The position numbers and the translations under genes are program-made. A DNA stretch of 64,000 bases, from assembly GCF_030063195.1 (NCBI RefSeq), contig NZ_JASISS010000002.1, positions 248,001 through 312,000 of the forward strand, in the 5' to 3' direction. Source of the stretch: Cryobacterium sp. PH31-AA6. GTDB lineage: Bacteria; Actinomycetota; Actinomycetes; Actinomycetales; Microbacteriaceae. Positions 1-9,710 of the stretch are shown one piece after another. Each line of letters begins with the position of its first letter. Position 1 is the stretch's first letter. The notes below the pieces were generated by a model. It worked only from the letters and a program-made list of their open reading frames with translations. It had not been told where the DNA came from and searched no databases.

Positions 1-393
1 CCATTCGGCCAGCACCCGCAGCGCGCGGCGTTCGTCGATGGCCTCGTACTCCTCGTTCCAGCGTCCCGTCACCGAATAGGCGGCCGTCATGACGACATCG
101 AGGACCTTCTCGTTCGCAGGGACCTTGCGTGCCATCGCGGTCGACGCGAAACCGATCCGGGGGCGCAACTCGAACAGGTCGGTGCCGCCGATCGGCTCCT
201 CGAGAACCTCGGCGCGACCGCTTGACGGGTGCATCAGCGCCGCCGCAATCTGCAGCAGCGTCGTCTTCCCCGCGCCGTTCGGACCGAGAATGACCCAGCG
301 CTCATTGTCATCAACGCTCCAGTTCACTGAGTCGAGGATGGTTGTGCCAGCCCGGACGACGGAGACGTCGGTGAAGTGAAGAACGTTGACCAT
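1..393 (-). CDS. ABC transporter ATP-binding protein, partial (3' end outside window)
   Basis: The first 131 codons of a single-domain ABC ATPase are present; the gene runs off the left edge. The Walker A motif GPNGAGKTT lies at residues 37-45, and the segment ELRPRIGF follows at the usual Q-loop region distance. The ABC signature and Walker B would lie outside the window, so the product cannot be assigned a substrate. The N-terminal sequence (LHFTDVSVVRAG, then DNERWVILGPNG) resembles the stand-alone actinobacterial ATPases related to ModF (COG1119), by family recognition only. The start ATG at 393 has no Shine-Dalgarno sequence, but a TAACAT hexamer sits at -12 to -7, suggesting a leaderless transcript. 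Confidence 0.85.
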   Translation of the reverse strand, partial: MVNVLHFTDVSVVRAGTTILDSVNWSVDDNERWVILGPNGAGKTTLLQIAAALMHPSSGRAEVLEEPIGGTDLFELRPRIGFASTAMARKVPANEKVLDVVMTAAYSVTGRWNEEYEAIDERRALRVLAEW

Positions 394-399
394 ATAGCC

Positions 400-405
400 A
401 TGTTA
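400..405 (-). promoter_or_regulatory. -10 element for leaderless ABC ATPase gene
   Basis: TAACAT on the minus strand, exactly -12 to -7 from the A of the start codon at 393, with no ribosome binding site. Confidence 0.45.
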
Positions 406-443
406 TCTGCCGCCGCGGGGCGCCGGGCACGCCCGGCCGGTCG

Positions 444-1625
444 CTACAGCAGCGAGGCGTAGATCTCGCGGGTACGGGTGGCGATCTGGCTCCAGCTGAA
501 CATTTCCTCCGCGCGGACCCGCCCGGCGCGGCCCATTCCGGCGGCGAGATCCGGATCGGAGAGCACCTCGACCAGGGTCCGAGCCAGATCGGCGACGAAA
601 CGTTCAGGGTCGAGCGGCGTCCCGGTGCCGTCGGTCGCCTGGTCGATCGGCACGAGCCGTCCGGTGACGCCATCGGCGACGACCTCGGGGATTCCACCGG
701 TTGCGGTGCCGACGACCGGCAGGCCGCAGGCCATCGCCTCAAGGTTGACGATTCCGAGCGGCTCGTAGACCGACGGGCAGACGAAGACGGTTCCGGCGGT
801 GAGAACGGCCGCGAGCTCGTGTTGTGGGAGCAACCGATCGATCCAGACGACGCCGGTGCGCTCGCGTTGCAACGCCTCGACCCCGGCGGTGACCTCGGCG
901 AGGATGCCGGGAGTGTCGGGCGCCCCGGCACAGAGGACAAGCTGTACGTCTGCGGGAAGGGTCGCGGCGGCCCGGAGGAGGTAGGGCAGGCCTTTCTGCC
1001 GGGTGATGCGGCCGACGAAGACCACGGAGGGTCGATCGGGGTCGATGCCCAGCGCGCGTACCGTATCGGTGTCGACGGTGGGCTTCCACCGTTCGAGGTC
1101 GATGCCGTTGTACACCGTCTGCACCCGGGACTCGTCCAGTGCCGGGTAGCTGCGGAGGATGTCGCGGCGCATGCCATCGCTGACGGCGATCACGGCATCC
1201 GCACCCTCGAACGCTGTGCGCTCGATCCAGCTGGACACCCGGTAGCCGCCGCCGAGCTGTTCGGCCTTCCACGGCCGAAGCGGTTCCAGGCTGTGCGCCG
1301 TGACCACGTGCGGCACCCCGTGGAGCAGCTTGGCGATGTGGCCGGCTCCGTTCGCGTACCAGGTGTGCGAGTGCACGATATCGGCACCCTGCACGTCCTG
1401 GGCCATCTGCAGGTCGACGCCCAGGGTGGCCAGCGTCGCGTTTGCGTCCGCGAGTTGGGCGGGGACGCCGTAGGCGAAGGTGTCGGCGGCTTCTCGTGGA
1501 GCACCGAAACAGCGAACGACCACCTCGATGTCCGTGCGCAGGGCTCGCACGAGTTCGGCAACGTGCACGCCGGCTCCGCCGTAAATCTCCGGGGGGTATT
1601 CCTTGGTCAACAGATCCACTCGCAT
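444..1625 (-). CDS. glgA: Glycogen synthase / maltose-1-phosphate synthase, GT4 family
   Basis: A 393-residue GT-B glycosyltransferase of the actinobacterial GlgA type. The N-terminal Rossmann half carries [15 protein letters not shown], which contains the sugar-nucleotide loop GGAG. The C-terminal half has the EX7E motif EPLGIVNLE at about residues 288-296. In mycobacteria this family (GlgM) joins ADP-glucose to glucose-1-phosphate to make maltose-1-phosphate for the GlgE route; in other actinobacteria it is annotated as ADP-glucose glycogen synthase. Sequence alone does not separate the two. It is divergent from glgC, which makes its ADP-glucose donor, with only 80 bases between the two starts. 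The start has TAGCTT at -12 to -7 and no Shine-Dalgarno, so it is probably leaderless. Confidence 0.92.
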   Translation of the reverse strand: MRVDLLTKEYPPEIYGGAGVHVAELVRALRTDIEVVVRCFGAPREAADTFAYGVPAQLADANATLATLGVDLQMAQDVQGADIVHSHTWYANGAGHIAKLLHGVPHVVTAHSLEPLRPWKAEQLGGGYRVSSWIERTAFEGADAVIAVSDGMRRDILRSYPALDESRVQTVYNGIDLERWKPTVDTDTVRALGIDPDRPSVVFVGRITRQKGLPYLLRAAATLPADVQLVLCAGAPDTPGILAEVTAGVEALQRERTGVVWIDRLLPQHELAAVLTAGTVFVCPSVYEPLGIVNLEAMACGLPVVGTATGGIPEVVADGVTGRLVPIDQATDGTGTPLDPERFVADLARTLVEVLSDPDLAAGMGRAGRVRAEEMFSWSQIATRTREIYASLL

Positions 1626-1631
1626 GCAGTA

Positions 1632-1637
1632 AAGCTA
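1632..1637 (-). promoter_or_regulatory. -10 element for leaderless glgA
   Basis: TAGCTT on the minus strand, exactly -12 to -7 from the glgA ATG. The divergent glgC has the same arrangement, so the 80-base gap holds two back-to-back promoters. Confidence 0.5.
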
Positions 1638-1693
1638 GCGCAGGCGGACCGAAGACACACCCATCCGTGCTGGTCCGGTGCCCCGGTTGGCCC

Positions 1694-1699
1694 TACTGT
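1694..1699 (+). promoter_or_regulatory. -10 element for leaderless glgC
   Basis: TACTGT at -12 to -7 from the glgC ATG at 1706. No purine-rich ribosome binding site precedes that ATG. Confidence 0.5.
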
Positions 1700-1705
1700 A
1701 AGGGT

Positions 1706-2950
1706 ATGGAGTCGAAGAAGATCTTTGGAATCGTGCTTGCTGGCGGCGAGGGAAAACGGCTGATGCCGTTGACCGAGGACCGCGCGAAGCCGGCAGTGCC
1801 GTTCGGCGGCCACTACCGGTTGATTGACTTCGCGCTGTCCAATCTCATCAACTCGGGGCTCACCCAGATCGTGGTGCTCACCCAGTACAAATCGCACAGC
1901 CTTGACCGGCACGTCTCACAGACGTGGCATGTCACCGGCGGCCTGTTCAACTCGTACATCGCCTCGGTGCCTGCTCAGCAGCGGCTCGGCAAGCGCTGGT
2001 TCAGCGGCTCGGCCGACGCCATCCTGCAGAGCCTGAACCTCATCCACGATGAGAAGCCGGACATCGTCGTCGTCGTCGGCGCCGACCACGTGTACCGCAT
2101 GGACTTCAGCCAGATGATCGCCGCACACATCGCTTCGGGGGCTGCCGCCACCGTGGCCGCCATCCGCCAGCCGATTGAGCTGGCCGACCAGTTCGGCGTC
2201 ATCGAGGTCGACGCGGCCACCCCGGACCACATTCGGGACTTCCGCGAGAAGCCGAAGGATGCAGTCGGGCTCGCCGACGCCCCGCACGAGGTCTTCGCCT
2301 CGATGGGTAACTACGTCTTCAACGCTGACGCGCTGATCGAGGCCGTTCTCCGTGACGGCGAACGCACCGACTCCAGCCACGACATGGGTGGCGACATCAT
2401 CCCGGACTTCGTGTCCCGTGGTGAAGCCGGCGTCTACGATCTGCAGCGCAACGTGGTGCCCGGCTCGACCGACCGCGACCGGTATTACTGGCGCGATGTC
2501 GGAACCATGGACTCCTTCTTCGAGGCTCACCAGGACCTGATCAGCGCCCTGCCCGTCTTCAACCTGTACAACCAGAAGTGGCCGATCTTCAGCCAGCAGC
2601 TGAACTCGCCTCCTGCGAAATTCGTGCGTGACGCCCATGGTGCCCTCGGCACCATGATCGACTCGATCGTCTCCCTCGGCTGTGTCATCTCCGGCGCGCA
2701 CATTGAACGGAGCGTGCTCGGCCCCTGGGTCGCGATCGACTCCGGTTCCCAGGTGGTGGACTCGATCGTCTTCGACCGGGTGCAGATCAAGCCGGGCGCG
2801 ATCGTGCGCCGGGCGATCCTCGACAAGGACGTTTTGGTTGAGGCCGGAGCCGAGATCGGGGTCAACCGTGACCGAGACCTCGCCAGGGGCTTCAGCGTGA
2901 CCGATTCCGGCATCACCGTGGTCGGCAAGGGCGTGCACGTACACCCGTGA
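1706..2950 (+). CDS. glgC: Glucose-1-phosphate adenylyltransferase (ADP-glucose pyrophosphorylase)
   Basis: A 414-residue enzyme that converts glucose-1-phosphate and ATP to ADP-glucose, the committed step of bacterial glycogen synthesis. The N-terminal nucleotidyltransferase signature [20 protein letters not shown] is intact, followed by [14 protein letters not shown]. The sugar-binding FREKP and the motif [11 protein letters not shown] are present, and the C-terminal 110 residues form the usual left-handed beta-helix repeats. The open frame continues upstream of 1706, but [16 protein letters not shown] matches the normal N-terminus, so the internal ATG was chosen. The stop overlaps the serB GTG by four bases, indicating translational coupling. 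Confidence 0.95.
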   Translation: MESKKIFGIVLAGGEGKRLMPLTEDRAKPAVPFGGHYRLIDFALSNLINSGLTQIVVLTQYKSHSLDRHVSQTWHVTGGLFNSYIASVPAQQRLGKRWFSGSADAILQSLNLIHDEKPDIVVVVGADHVYRMDFSQMIAAHIASGAAATVAAIRQPIELADQFGVIEVDAATPDHIRDFREKPKDAVGLADAPHEVFASMGNYVFNADALIEAVLRDGERTDSSHDMGGDIIPDFVSRGEAGVYDLQRNVVPGSTDRDRYYWRDVGTMDSFFEAHQDLISALPVFNLYNQKWPIFSQQLNSPPAKFVRDAHGALGTMIDSIVSLGCVISGAHIERSVLGPWVAIDSGSQVVDSIVFDRVQIKPGAIVRRAILDKDVLVEAGAEIGVNRDRDLARGFSVTDSGITVVGKGVHVHP

Positions 2951-3594
2951 CCGTTCCTGCCCCATTCCTCGTCGTCCTTGACGCCGATTCCACCCTGATC
3001 GAAAACGAGGTCATCGAGTTGCTGGCGGATGAGGCCGGCTCCCTCGAACTCGTCGCCGACGTCACCGAGCGGGCGATGCGTGGTGAGATCGACTTCGCCG
3101 AGAGCCTCCGGGCTCGGGTGAAGACTCTCGCGGGGCTGTCCACCGGTGTCTTCGCGGACGTCTTGCCGATGATCCGACCGACGCCGGGGGTGCACGAGCT
3201 GATCGCCGGGCTGCACGCCAACGGCTGCAGGGTCGGCGTGGTGTCCGGCGGCTTCCACGAGGTGCTCGATCTCCTCGCGGTCGATTTCGGCCTCGACCAC
3301 TGGCGGGCAAACCGGCTGGAAGCCATCGACGGCAAACTGACCGGGGGTCTGGTCGGGCCCATCATCGACGCCGGGGCCAAGGCCGCGGCCCTCACCGAAT
3401 GGGCCGCGGCGGAGTCGTTGCCGCTCCGTCAGACCGTCGCGGTCGGGGACGGCGCGAACGACCTGCTGATGATGCATGCCGCCGGACTCGGCGTCGCGTT
3501 CAACGCCAAGCCGCTCGTACGGGCGAGGGCGGACCTGGCGATCGACGTCTGCGATCTCAGCCAGATCCTGCCTCTGCTCGGCCTGCGGGGTTAG
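2947..3594 (+). CDS. serB: Phosphoserine phosphatase, HAD superfamily
   Basis: A 215-residue haloacid-dehalogenase-type phosphatase that releases serine from phosphoserine. Motif I is DADST (residues 12-16, nucleophile Asp12). Motif II is the VSGG serine near residue 99, and motif III is [11 protein letters not shown] near the C-terminus. The length fits a SerB without an N-terminal ACT domain. The GTG start overlaps the glgC stop (GTGA). The 3' end overlaps the convergent fabG stop by four bases, so no terminator fits between them. Linkage of serB with glycogen genes is a neighbourhood fact, not evidence of shared function. Confidence 0.88.
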   Translation: MTVPAPFLVVLDADSTLIENEVIELLADEAGSLELVADVTERAMRGEIDFAESLRARVKTLAGLSTGVFADVLPMIRPTPGVHELIAGLHANGCRVGVVSGGFHEVLDLLAVDFGLDHWRANRLEAIDGKLTGGLVGPIIDAGAKAAALTEWAAAESLPLRQTVAVGDGANDLLMMHAAGLGVAFNAKPLVRARADLAIDVCDLSQILPLLGLRG

Positions 3595-4301
3595 TGGCCC
3601 ATGCCCAATCCGCCGTCAACGGGGATGACCGCCCCGGAGATGTAGGCGGCGTCGTCTCCGGCCAGCCAGGCGACAACCCGGGCGACCTCACCGGGGGTGG
3701 CGAACCGGCCGGCCGGGATGCTCTTCCGGTAGTCGGCTTGCTGGGTTTCCGACAGCTGGGCGGTCATGTCTGTTTCGATGAAGCCGGGCGCGACGACATT
3801 CGCCGTGATTCCCCTGGCCCCGAGTTCCCTGGTGACGGAGCGGGCCAGCCCGATCAGTCCGCTCTTGGACGCGGAGTAGTTCACCTGTCCGGCGGAACCG
3901 TACAGGCCGACGACGCTCGAGATCAAGACGATCCGGCCGAACCTGGCCTTGAGCATCCCCTTCGAAGCCCGCTTCACGACCCGGAACGCGCCGCTGAGGT
4001 TCGTGTCGATCACCGTGGTGAAGTCGTCTTCCGTCATCCGCATCAGCAACGTGTCGCGGGTGATTCCCGCGTTGGCCACAACGACCTCGACCGGGCCCAG
4101 CGCGGCCTCGATCTCGGTGAACGCGGCGTCGATCGACGTCGCGTCCGTGACGTCCGCGCGCACGGTCAGGCTGCCCTCGGGGCCCTGCCCGGAGCGGGCG
4201 GTCACCGCTACCCGGTGACCTTGCCTGACGAATTCCTCGGCGATGGAAAACCCGATTCCCCGGTTTCCCCCGGTCACGAGAACGGTCCTGACAGTCGTCA
4301 T
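3591..4301 (-). CDS. fabG: 3-oxoacyl-ACP reductase, short-chain dehydrogenase family
   Basis: A 236-residue classical SDR. The NADP-binding TGGNRGIGFSIAEEF is at the N-terminus, NAG at about residue 78, and the catalytic Ser-Tyr-Lys is in ISSVVGLYGSAGQVNYSASK. FabG reduces 3-ketoacyl-ACP in fatty acid elongation. The closest pattern is actinobacterial FabG1/MabA, but no inhA-like enoyl reductase follows here. Upstream, AGGA lies 8 bases before the ATG and TAGGAC sits at -12 to -7, so either a weak Shine-Dalgarno or a leaderless start is possible. Confidence 0.88.
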   Translation of the reverse strand: MTTVRTVLVTGGNRGIGFSIAEEFVRQGHRVAVTARSGQGPEGSLTVRADVTDATSIDAAFTEIEAALGPVEVVVANAGITRDTLLMRMTEDDFTTVIDTNLSGAFRVVKRASKGMLKARFGRIVLISSVVGLYGSAGQVNYSASKSGLIGLARSVTRELGARGITANVVAPGFIETDMTAQLSETQQADYRKSIPAGRFATPGEVARVVAWLAGDDAAYISGAVIPVDGGLGMGH

Positions 4302-4389
4302 GCGGTGGTCCTATCTTTTCCCAGCGAACGAACAGCCGCGCGCACGTAGATTTCAGTTTACGGCGTCGTCGTCGACGGTCGACGAGACG

Positions 4390-4395
4390 TAGGCT
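4390..4395 (+). promoter_or_regulatory. Candidate -10 for the DUF3099-SURF1 operon
   Basis: TAGGCT, identical to the hexamer in front of sufT, polA and the DUF885 gene, about 35 bases upstream of the DUF3099 start. Confidence 0.35.
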
Positions 4396-4429
4396 TATCA
4401 GGCAAATATTTCGCGGGCTGACCGAAGCG

Positions 4430-4720
4430 ATGACATCCATGAAACAGCAGTCGATCACCTCTTTACCTCCCTCACCGGAGGCCGAACGACGCGCCCGGAT
4501 GATCAAGTATTCGATTGCGATGGGCATCCGCATGGTCTGCATCCTGCTCATGCTGTTCGTGCACGGCTGGTGGCTGCTGGTCTGCGCCGTCGGGGCGATC
4601 GTCCTGCCCTATTTCGCCGTGGTTGCCGCGAACGTTCACGGCGGTGCCGCGGCGGGCACCGTGGTGCGGCCCGGCGCGATCGAGGTCTACCGCAAACCCG
4701 ACGATCGGGGTCGGCAGTGA
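4430..4720 (+). CDS. DUF3099 family small membrane protein
   Basis: A 96-residue actinobacterial protein of unknown function. Two hydrophobic segments, about residues 28-45 and 48-68, form a membrane hairpin preceded by a charged N-terminus (EAERRARMIKY) and followed by a Gly/Ala-rich loop and a basic tail. The motif IRMVCILLMLFVHGWW fits the DUF3099 pattern. An alternative ATG is at 4439. It heads a tightly overlapping set with a small Cys/His protein and SURF1, which points to a membrane or respiratory context. Confidence 0.8.
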   Translation: MTSMKQQSITSLPPSPEAERRARMIKYSIAMGIRMVCILLMLFVHGWWLLVCAVGAIVLPYFAVVAANVHGGAAAGTVVRPGAIEVYRKPDDRGRQ

Positions 4721-4944
4721 TCGGTCTGGGCGCCGACCTGGAGACGCCCACCTGCTCGAGGGCAGGCTGCCGTCTCGATGCCCTCTGGCGCCTGGACTGG
4801 CGCAACCCGCGCATCCACACTGGAGAACGCTTCAAGACCTGGCTCGCTTGCGACCTGCACCTCGACTATCTCCGGGACTTCCTCACGACACGCGACTTCC
4901 CGCTCACGGTTTCTCCCCTCTCCGGCGAGACGGCCCAGGCGTGA
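4717..4944 (+). CDS. Small Cys/His-rich protein upstream of SURF1, function unknown
   Basis: A 75-residue cytosolic protein with no membrane segment. The conserved-looking core has CSRAGC (Cys13, Cys18), WRNPRIH, and WLACDLH (Cys45, His48). This C-x4-C ... C-x2-H spacing could bind zinc. The GTG start overlaps the preceding stop, and its own stop overlaps the SURF1 GTG, so it is translated from the middle of a coupled operon. Similar short proteins occur next to SURF1 in other Microbacteriaceae; I recall that some are labelled acetone carboxylase, which nothing in this sequence supports. Confidence 0.7.
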   Translation: MIGLGADLETPTCSRAGCRLDALWRLDWRNPRIHTGERFKTWLACDLHLDYLRDFLTTRDFPLTVSPLSGETAQA

Positions 4945-5783
4945 TCGGCTGGAAATTCGCCTTCACCCGCCGGTGGGCCGGCTATCTCGCGCTCACCATC
5001 GTTTTCGCCGCGATCTGCGCGGGACTCGGCACCTGGCAGCTCGCGCGCCGCGCCGAGGCCCTGGCCGAGATCGTCAAAGTGGACACCAATTACGATTCGG
5101 AGCCGGTCCCGCTCGCGGAGGCCCTGCCGGATCGGACGGACTTCACCGAGTCCCAGAAGTGGTTGCCCGTCGTGATGACCGGCACCTACCTCAAGGCGGA
5201 CGAGCTCATCGTGCGGAATCGTCCGTTGAACATCCACCCCGGCTTCGAGGTGCTCACCCCGCTCCGGCTGGTCGACGGCACGGTCTTCATCGTCGATCGA
5301 GGCTGGCTGCCCACCGGGGACACACCCGACGCTCCTTCCTCGGTCCCGGAGGCACCCGACGGAGTGGTGACGGTCGTCGCCAGACTGAAGGCCGGCGAAC
5401 CCCAGCTGGCCGGTCGCACCGCCCTGGGGAACCAGATCGCCACGATCAACCTCACCGAGGTGCAGGGCAGGCTCGACCTGCCGACCTACACCGGAGCCTA
5501 CGGACTGGTGAAGTCAGAGGACCCGGCGCCGGGCGAACGGCCGGTGCCGGTCACCAGGCCGGTCAGGGACGAGGGCCCGCACCTGTCCTACGCCTTCCAA
5601 TGGTTCGTCTTCGCGCTGATGGCGTTCATCGGTCTTGGCTGGTCGGTTCGCCAGGAGTTCAGGGCGGTCAACGCCGACGACCCGCAGGAGCGTTCCCGGG
5701 CTCAGGAGCGGGCCAGGCGCCAGGCCGCGAAGCCGCGCAGCGACGCCGAGATCGAGGACGATCTCATCGATTTCCCCCGCTGA
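4941..5783 (+). CDS. SURF1 family cytochrome c oxidase assembly protein
   Basis: A 280-residue membrane protein. The N-terminal helix ends in the family motif GLGTWQLARR (about residues 25-34), and the C-terminal helix begins LSYAFQWFVFALMAF. Between them is a roughly 190-residue extracytoplasmic domain containing VDRGWLP. SURF1 helps insert heme a into subunit I of aa3-type oxidase, so it fits with CtaA and CtaB elsewhere in the window. The tail is basic and cytoplasmic. The GTG start at 4941 overlaps the previous stop and fits the N-terminal hydrophobic segment. Confidence 0.88.
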   Translation: MIGWKFAFTRRWAGYLALTIVFAAICAGLGTWQLARRAEALAEIVKVDTNYDSEPVPLAEALPDRTDFTESQKWLPVVMTGTYLKADELIVRNRPLNIHPGFEVLTPLRLVDGTVFIVDRGWLPTGDTPDAPSSVPEAPDGVVTVVARLKAGEPQLAGRTALGNQIATINLTEVQGRLDLPTYTGAYGLVKSEDPAPGERPVPVTRPVRDEGPHLSYAFQWFVFALMAFIGLGWSVRQEFRAVNADDPQERSRAQERARRQAAKPRSDAEIEDDLIDFPR

Positions 5784-5803
5784 CGCCCGAAGCCCGGGCG
5801 TCA
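5781..5803. terminator. Hairpin at the SURF1 stop codon
   Basis: A perfect 9-bp stem (TGACGCCCG, loop AAGCC, CGGGCGTCA) starts at the SURF1 stop. It lies between convergent genes and can serve both strands; there is no clear T-run. Confidence 0.6.
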
Positions 5804-5805
5804 GG

Positions 5806-5856
5806 CCAGGGTGATCAGGCCAGGGTGATCAGGCCTGGGTGATCAGGCCAGGGTGA

Positions 5857-5875
<19 letters not shown>
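5806..5875. repeat. Five tandem copies of a 14-bp unit at the ABC-F gene 3' end
   Basis: Five consecutive copies of CCAGGGTGATCAGG run without gaps; the third copy has one substitution (CCTGGG). On the minus strand each copy contains TGA. The innermost copy encodes the last residues of the ABC-F protein, and the others lie beyond its stop, so the array looks like repeated duplication of the gene's own end. Confidence 0.95.
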
Positions 5876-7455
<1,580 letters not shown>

Positions 7456-7513
7456 AGCAATAGTCCGTTCACGGGGGTTGTGGGATTTATCGGCCCAACC
7501 GGGCCAGCTATCC

Positions 7514-7519
7514 AGTATA
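7514..7519 (-). promoter_or_regulatory. Candidate -10 for the ABC-F gene
   Basis: TATACT on the minus strand, about 60 bases upstream of the proposed start. No good -35 is visible. Confidence 0.35.
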
Positions 7520-7550
7520 TTTGTTCGCTCGTCCCCGCGCGCGCAGGGAG

Positions 7551-8180
7551 CTAAGTCAGTGCCCCGCTGAGCGTCTTGAGCACCCACTCACGGTAGGCCG
7601 GGACAGACCAGCCCAGGTCGATCACCAGCGACCGGTAGACCTGCGGATGACCGATCGCCCAGATCGCGGCGGCGGCCTCATGATCGCTCAGGCCCGAGCG
7701 AAGTCCGCGCAAAGTCCGCAGGGTGGATGCGGCCTCACCGTAGTTGTGCAGACGCTGCGCCGCCCGACGCAGTTCGAGCTTCGCCACCTCCGGGTCGACG
7801 CCCGCGGCCTGGGTGATCACCCGGTGAACGCCCGCGGTGCGGGCGTTCACCTCGACGAACCAGTCCGCGAGGATTCCGACCACCTCCGCTGACGTACCCG
7901 CGGCCGCGACTCGCTTCCGCATGAAGGTCGGCACGAGCGTCGGAGCATCGGGACCGGCGGCCGAGCGATCGAGCACGGCCGACAGCACGTCGGCCTTTCC
8001 ACCGATCGAGTTGTAGATGGTCTGCACGGCGACGCCCGCGCTCTCCGCGATGGCGGCGATCGAGGTCGGTACATAGCCCCGTTCGAGCATCAGGCGCGAG
8101 GCGGCCTCGACGATCACCGCTCGGGTGGCCGCACTCTGTCTCGTGCGCCGCGTGGCCTGTGTTTCAGGGGGGAAATCCAT
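7551..8180 (-). CDS. TetR family transcriptional regulator
   Basis: A 209-residue repressor. The N-terminal helix-turn-helix region reads TRAVIVEAASRLMLERGY, then TSIAAIAESAGVAVQTIYNSIGGKADVLSAVLD (residues about 20-70), the standard TetR_N pattern. The C-terminal ligand domain is not assignable to a ligand. It is divergent from the flavin monooxygenase-like gene, with a 39-base dyad covering both promoters, so it probably controls that gene and itself. The start ATG at 8180 has no Shine-Dalgarno; TATGCT sits at -12 to -7, suggesting a leaderless mRNA. Confidence 0.9.
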   Translation of the reverse strand: MDFPPETQATRRTRQSAATRAVIVEAASRLMLERGYVPTSIAAIAESAGVAVQTIYNSIGGKADVLSAVLDRSAAGPDAPTLVPTFMRKRVAAAGTSAEVVGILADWFVEVNARTAGVHRVITQAAGVDPEVAKLELRRAAQRLHNYGEAASTLRTLRGLRSGLSDHEAAAAIWAIGHPQVYRSLVIDLGWSVPAYREWVLKTLSGALT

Positions 8181-8183
8181 TTC

Positions 8184-8222
8184 ATTAGCATATCGTTCCA
8201 GTGACTGTAATGGTATTCTAAT
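8184..8222. promoter_or_regulatory. Candidate TetR operator overlapping both divergent promoters
   Basis: An imperfect dyad centred on base 8203, with 15 of 19 base pairs symmetric. The core is CAGT-G-ACTG, and the outer arms are TTAG/CTAA and ATA/TAT. The two -10 hexamers, TATGCT for tetR (8187-8192, minus) and TATTCT for the oxidoreductase (8214-8219, plus), occupy mirror positions. A bound repressor would block both. Confidence 0.65.
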
Positions 8223-8263
8223 TGCATCATCGGAGCGTGCGACGAGGAAAAACGGAGGTCAGA

Positions 8264-9343
8264 ATGACCGGGCCAGTGGAAACGACGGATGTCTGCATCA
8301 TCGGAGCGGGGCAGGCAGGCCTGGCGATGGCCCGCGAGCTCGCCGGCCGGTCTCGCGAGTGTCTCGTGATCGACCGGACGGAGCGGATCGGCGATTCCTG
8401 GCGGGAACGTTGGGATTCGCTTCGACTCTTCACCCCCGCCGAACACGACGGCCTGCCGGGACTCCCGTTCCCCGGCGCGCGGGGCACGTTTCCGACCAAG
8501 AACGAGATGGCGGACTACCTGGCCGTCGCTGCGGCGGATGTCGGTGACCGGCTCCGACTTGACCGGGAGGTGCGCGCCATCGCGCCGGAGGGCGGAGGCT
8601 GGCGCGTCGAGACCGCTGTCGGCACCGTGGCTGCCCGGTTCGTCGTGGTGGCAACGGGTGCGCACGACCGGCCCCACGTCCCCGCCCTGGCCGGCGGCCT
8701 CGCACCGGAGATCCGGCAGATCCACTCTGCGGAGTACCGGAACCCGTCGTCGGTGGCCGACGGCCCGGTCATCGTGGTCGGGGCGGGCACGTCGGGCACG
8801 CAGATCGCGATCGAGCTGGCCGCCTCGCGCCCGGTCTTCCTCGCCGGGCGACCGACCCCCGAGATCCCGCCGGTTCTGCTGCGGCGCGCCGGCGGGCTGT
8901 ACTGGCGGTTCGTGAACGGAGTGCTGACCAGGCGCACGCCGATCGGACGCCGCGTCGCCGCCGGGTTCCACGACCGGGGCGCGCCCCTGATCGGCGTCGG
9001 CGCGAGGCAGCTGAGCGCGGCAGGGGTTCGGCGCCTGTCCCGCTTCGAATCGGTGGGGAACGGGCGCCCGGTCACGCCGGAGTACCCGTCAGCGGGTGAG
9101 AGCGTCGCAACGGTCGTCTGGTGCACCGGATACCGGCCCGATTTCGACTGGGTTCCCGGTCTCCCCTGTGACGCCACGGGCTGGCCGGTGCATGAGCGCG
9201 GCGTCGTGTCGGCCAGGCCCGGGCTCTTCTTCCTCGGGCTGCCGTTCCAGTACGCCCTGACCAGCGCCCTGATCGGCGGCGTCGGCCGTGATGCGCGCCA
9301 CCTCGCCGACCAGATGACACAGCGGATGCCCACGCGAGTGTGA
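8264..9343 (+). CDS. NAD(P)/FAD-dependent oxidoreductase, flavin monooxygenase-like (CzcO type)
   Basis: A 359-residue two-dinucleotide-fold flavoprotein. The FAD site is IIGAGQAG (residues 12-19), followed by ERIGDSWRERWDSLRLFTP, the region typical of COG2072 flavoproteins. The NADPH site is VIVVGAGTSGTQIA near residue 170, and WCTGYRPDFDW is the C-terminal ATG-like motif. Such enzymes oxidise soft nucleophiles or ketones, or act as reductases; the substrate is unknown. The start ATG at 8264 has GGAGG 5 bases upstream. It is divergent from and probably repressed by the adjacent TetR protein, which suggests induction by a xenobiotic or metabolite. Confidence 0.85.
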   Translation: MTGPVETTDVCIIGAGQAGLAMARELAGRSRECLVIDRTERIGDSWRERWDSLRLFTPAEHDGLPGLPFPGARGTFPTKNEMADYLAVAAADVGDRLRLDREVRAIAPEGGGWRVETAVGTVAARFVVVATGAHDRPHVPALAGGLAPEIRQIHSAEYRNPSSVADGPVIVVGAGTSGTQIAIELAASRPVFLAGRPTPEIPPVLLRRAGGLYWRFVNGVLTRRTPIGRRVAAGFHDRGAPLIGVGARQLSAAGVRRLSRFESVGNGRPVTPEYPSAGESVATVVWCTGYRPDFDWVPGLPCDATGWPVHERGVVSARPGLFFLGLPFQYALTSALIGGVGRDARHLADQMTQRMPTRV

Positions 9344-9360
9344 TCGCGCGGGCATCCGCT
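9321..9360. terminator. Bidirectional hairpin between the oxidoreductase and sufT
   Basis: An 11-bp perfect stem (AGCGGATGCCC and GGGCATCCGCT) with an inner GCGA/TCGC pair. It starts inside the end of the oxidoreductase gene and separates it from the convergent suf operon. Confidence 0.7.
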
Positions 9361-9376
9361 GGCTGAACGAGGTCGG

Positions 9377-9706
9377 CTAGATCGAGAAGCCGAGGGCGCG
9401 CATCATGTCGCGGCCGTCGTCGGTGATCTTCTCCGGGCCCCACGGCGGCATCCACACCCAGTTGATCCGGAACTGGTCGACGACGCCGTCCAGGGCCTCG
9501 GCAGTCTGCTCCTCGAGCACGTCGGTCAGCGGGCAGCCCGCCGAGGTCAACGTCATGTGGATGATCAGGGCGTCATTCTCTTCGTCCCAACCCAGGTCGT
9601 AGATCAGACCGAGGTCGACGACGTTGATGCCCAGTTCGGGGTCCATGACGTCTTTGAGCGCCTCTTCGATTTCGTCGAATCGCGCCGGTGTGAGCGATGA
9701 AACCAT
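9377..9706 (-). CDS. sufT: Metal-sulfur cluster assembly factor, DUF59/SufT type
   Basis: A 109-residue single-domain DUF59 (MIP18-like) protein. It has DPELGINVVDLGLIYDL and the conserved cysteine in TSAGCPLTDVLEEQ, with a C-terminal WVWMPPWGPEKIT, as in actinobacterial proteins encoded at the end of suf operons. SufT supports maturation of Fe-S enzymes. It starts four bases after the sufC stop. TAGGCT sits at -12 to -7 from its ATG and overlaps the sufC stop region, so it may also be transcribed independently as a leaderless mRNA. Confidence 0.88.
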   Translation of the reverse strand: MVSSLTPARFDEIEEALKDVMDPELGINVVDLGLIYDLGWDEENDALIIHMTLTSAGCPLTDVLEEQTAEALDGVVDQFRINWVWMPPWGPEKITDDGRDMMRALGFSI

Positions 9707-9710
9707 GCTT

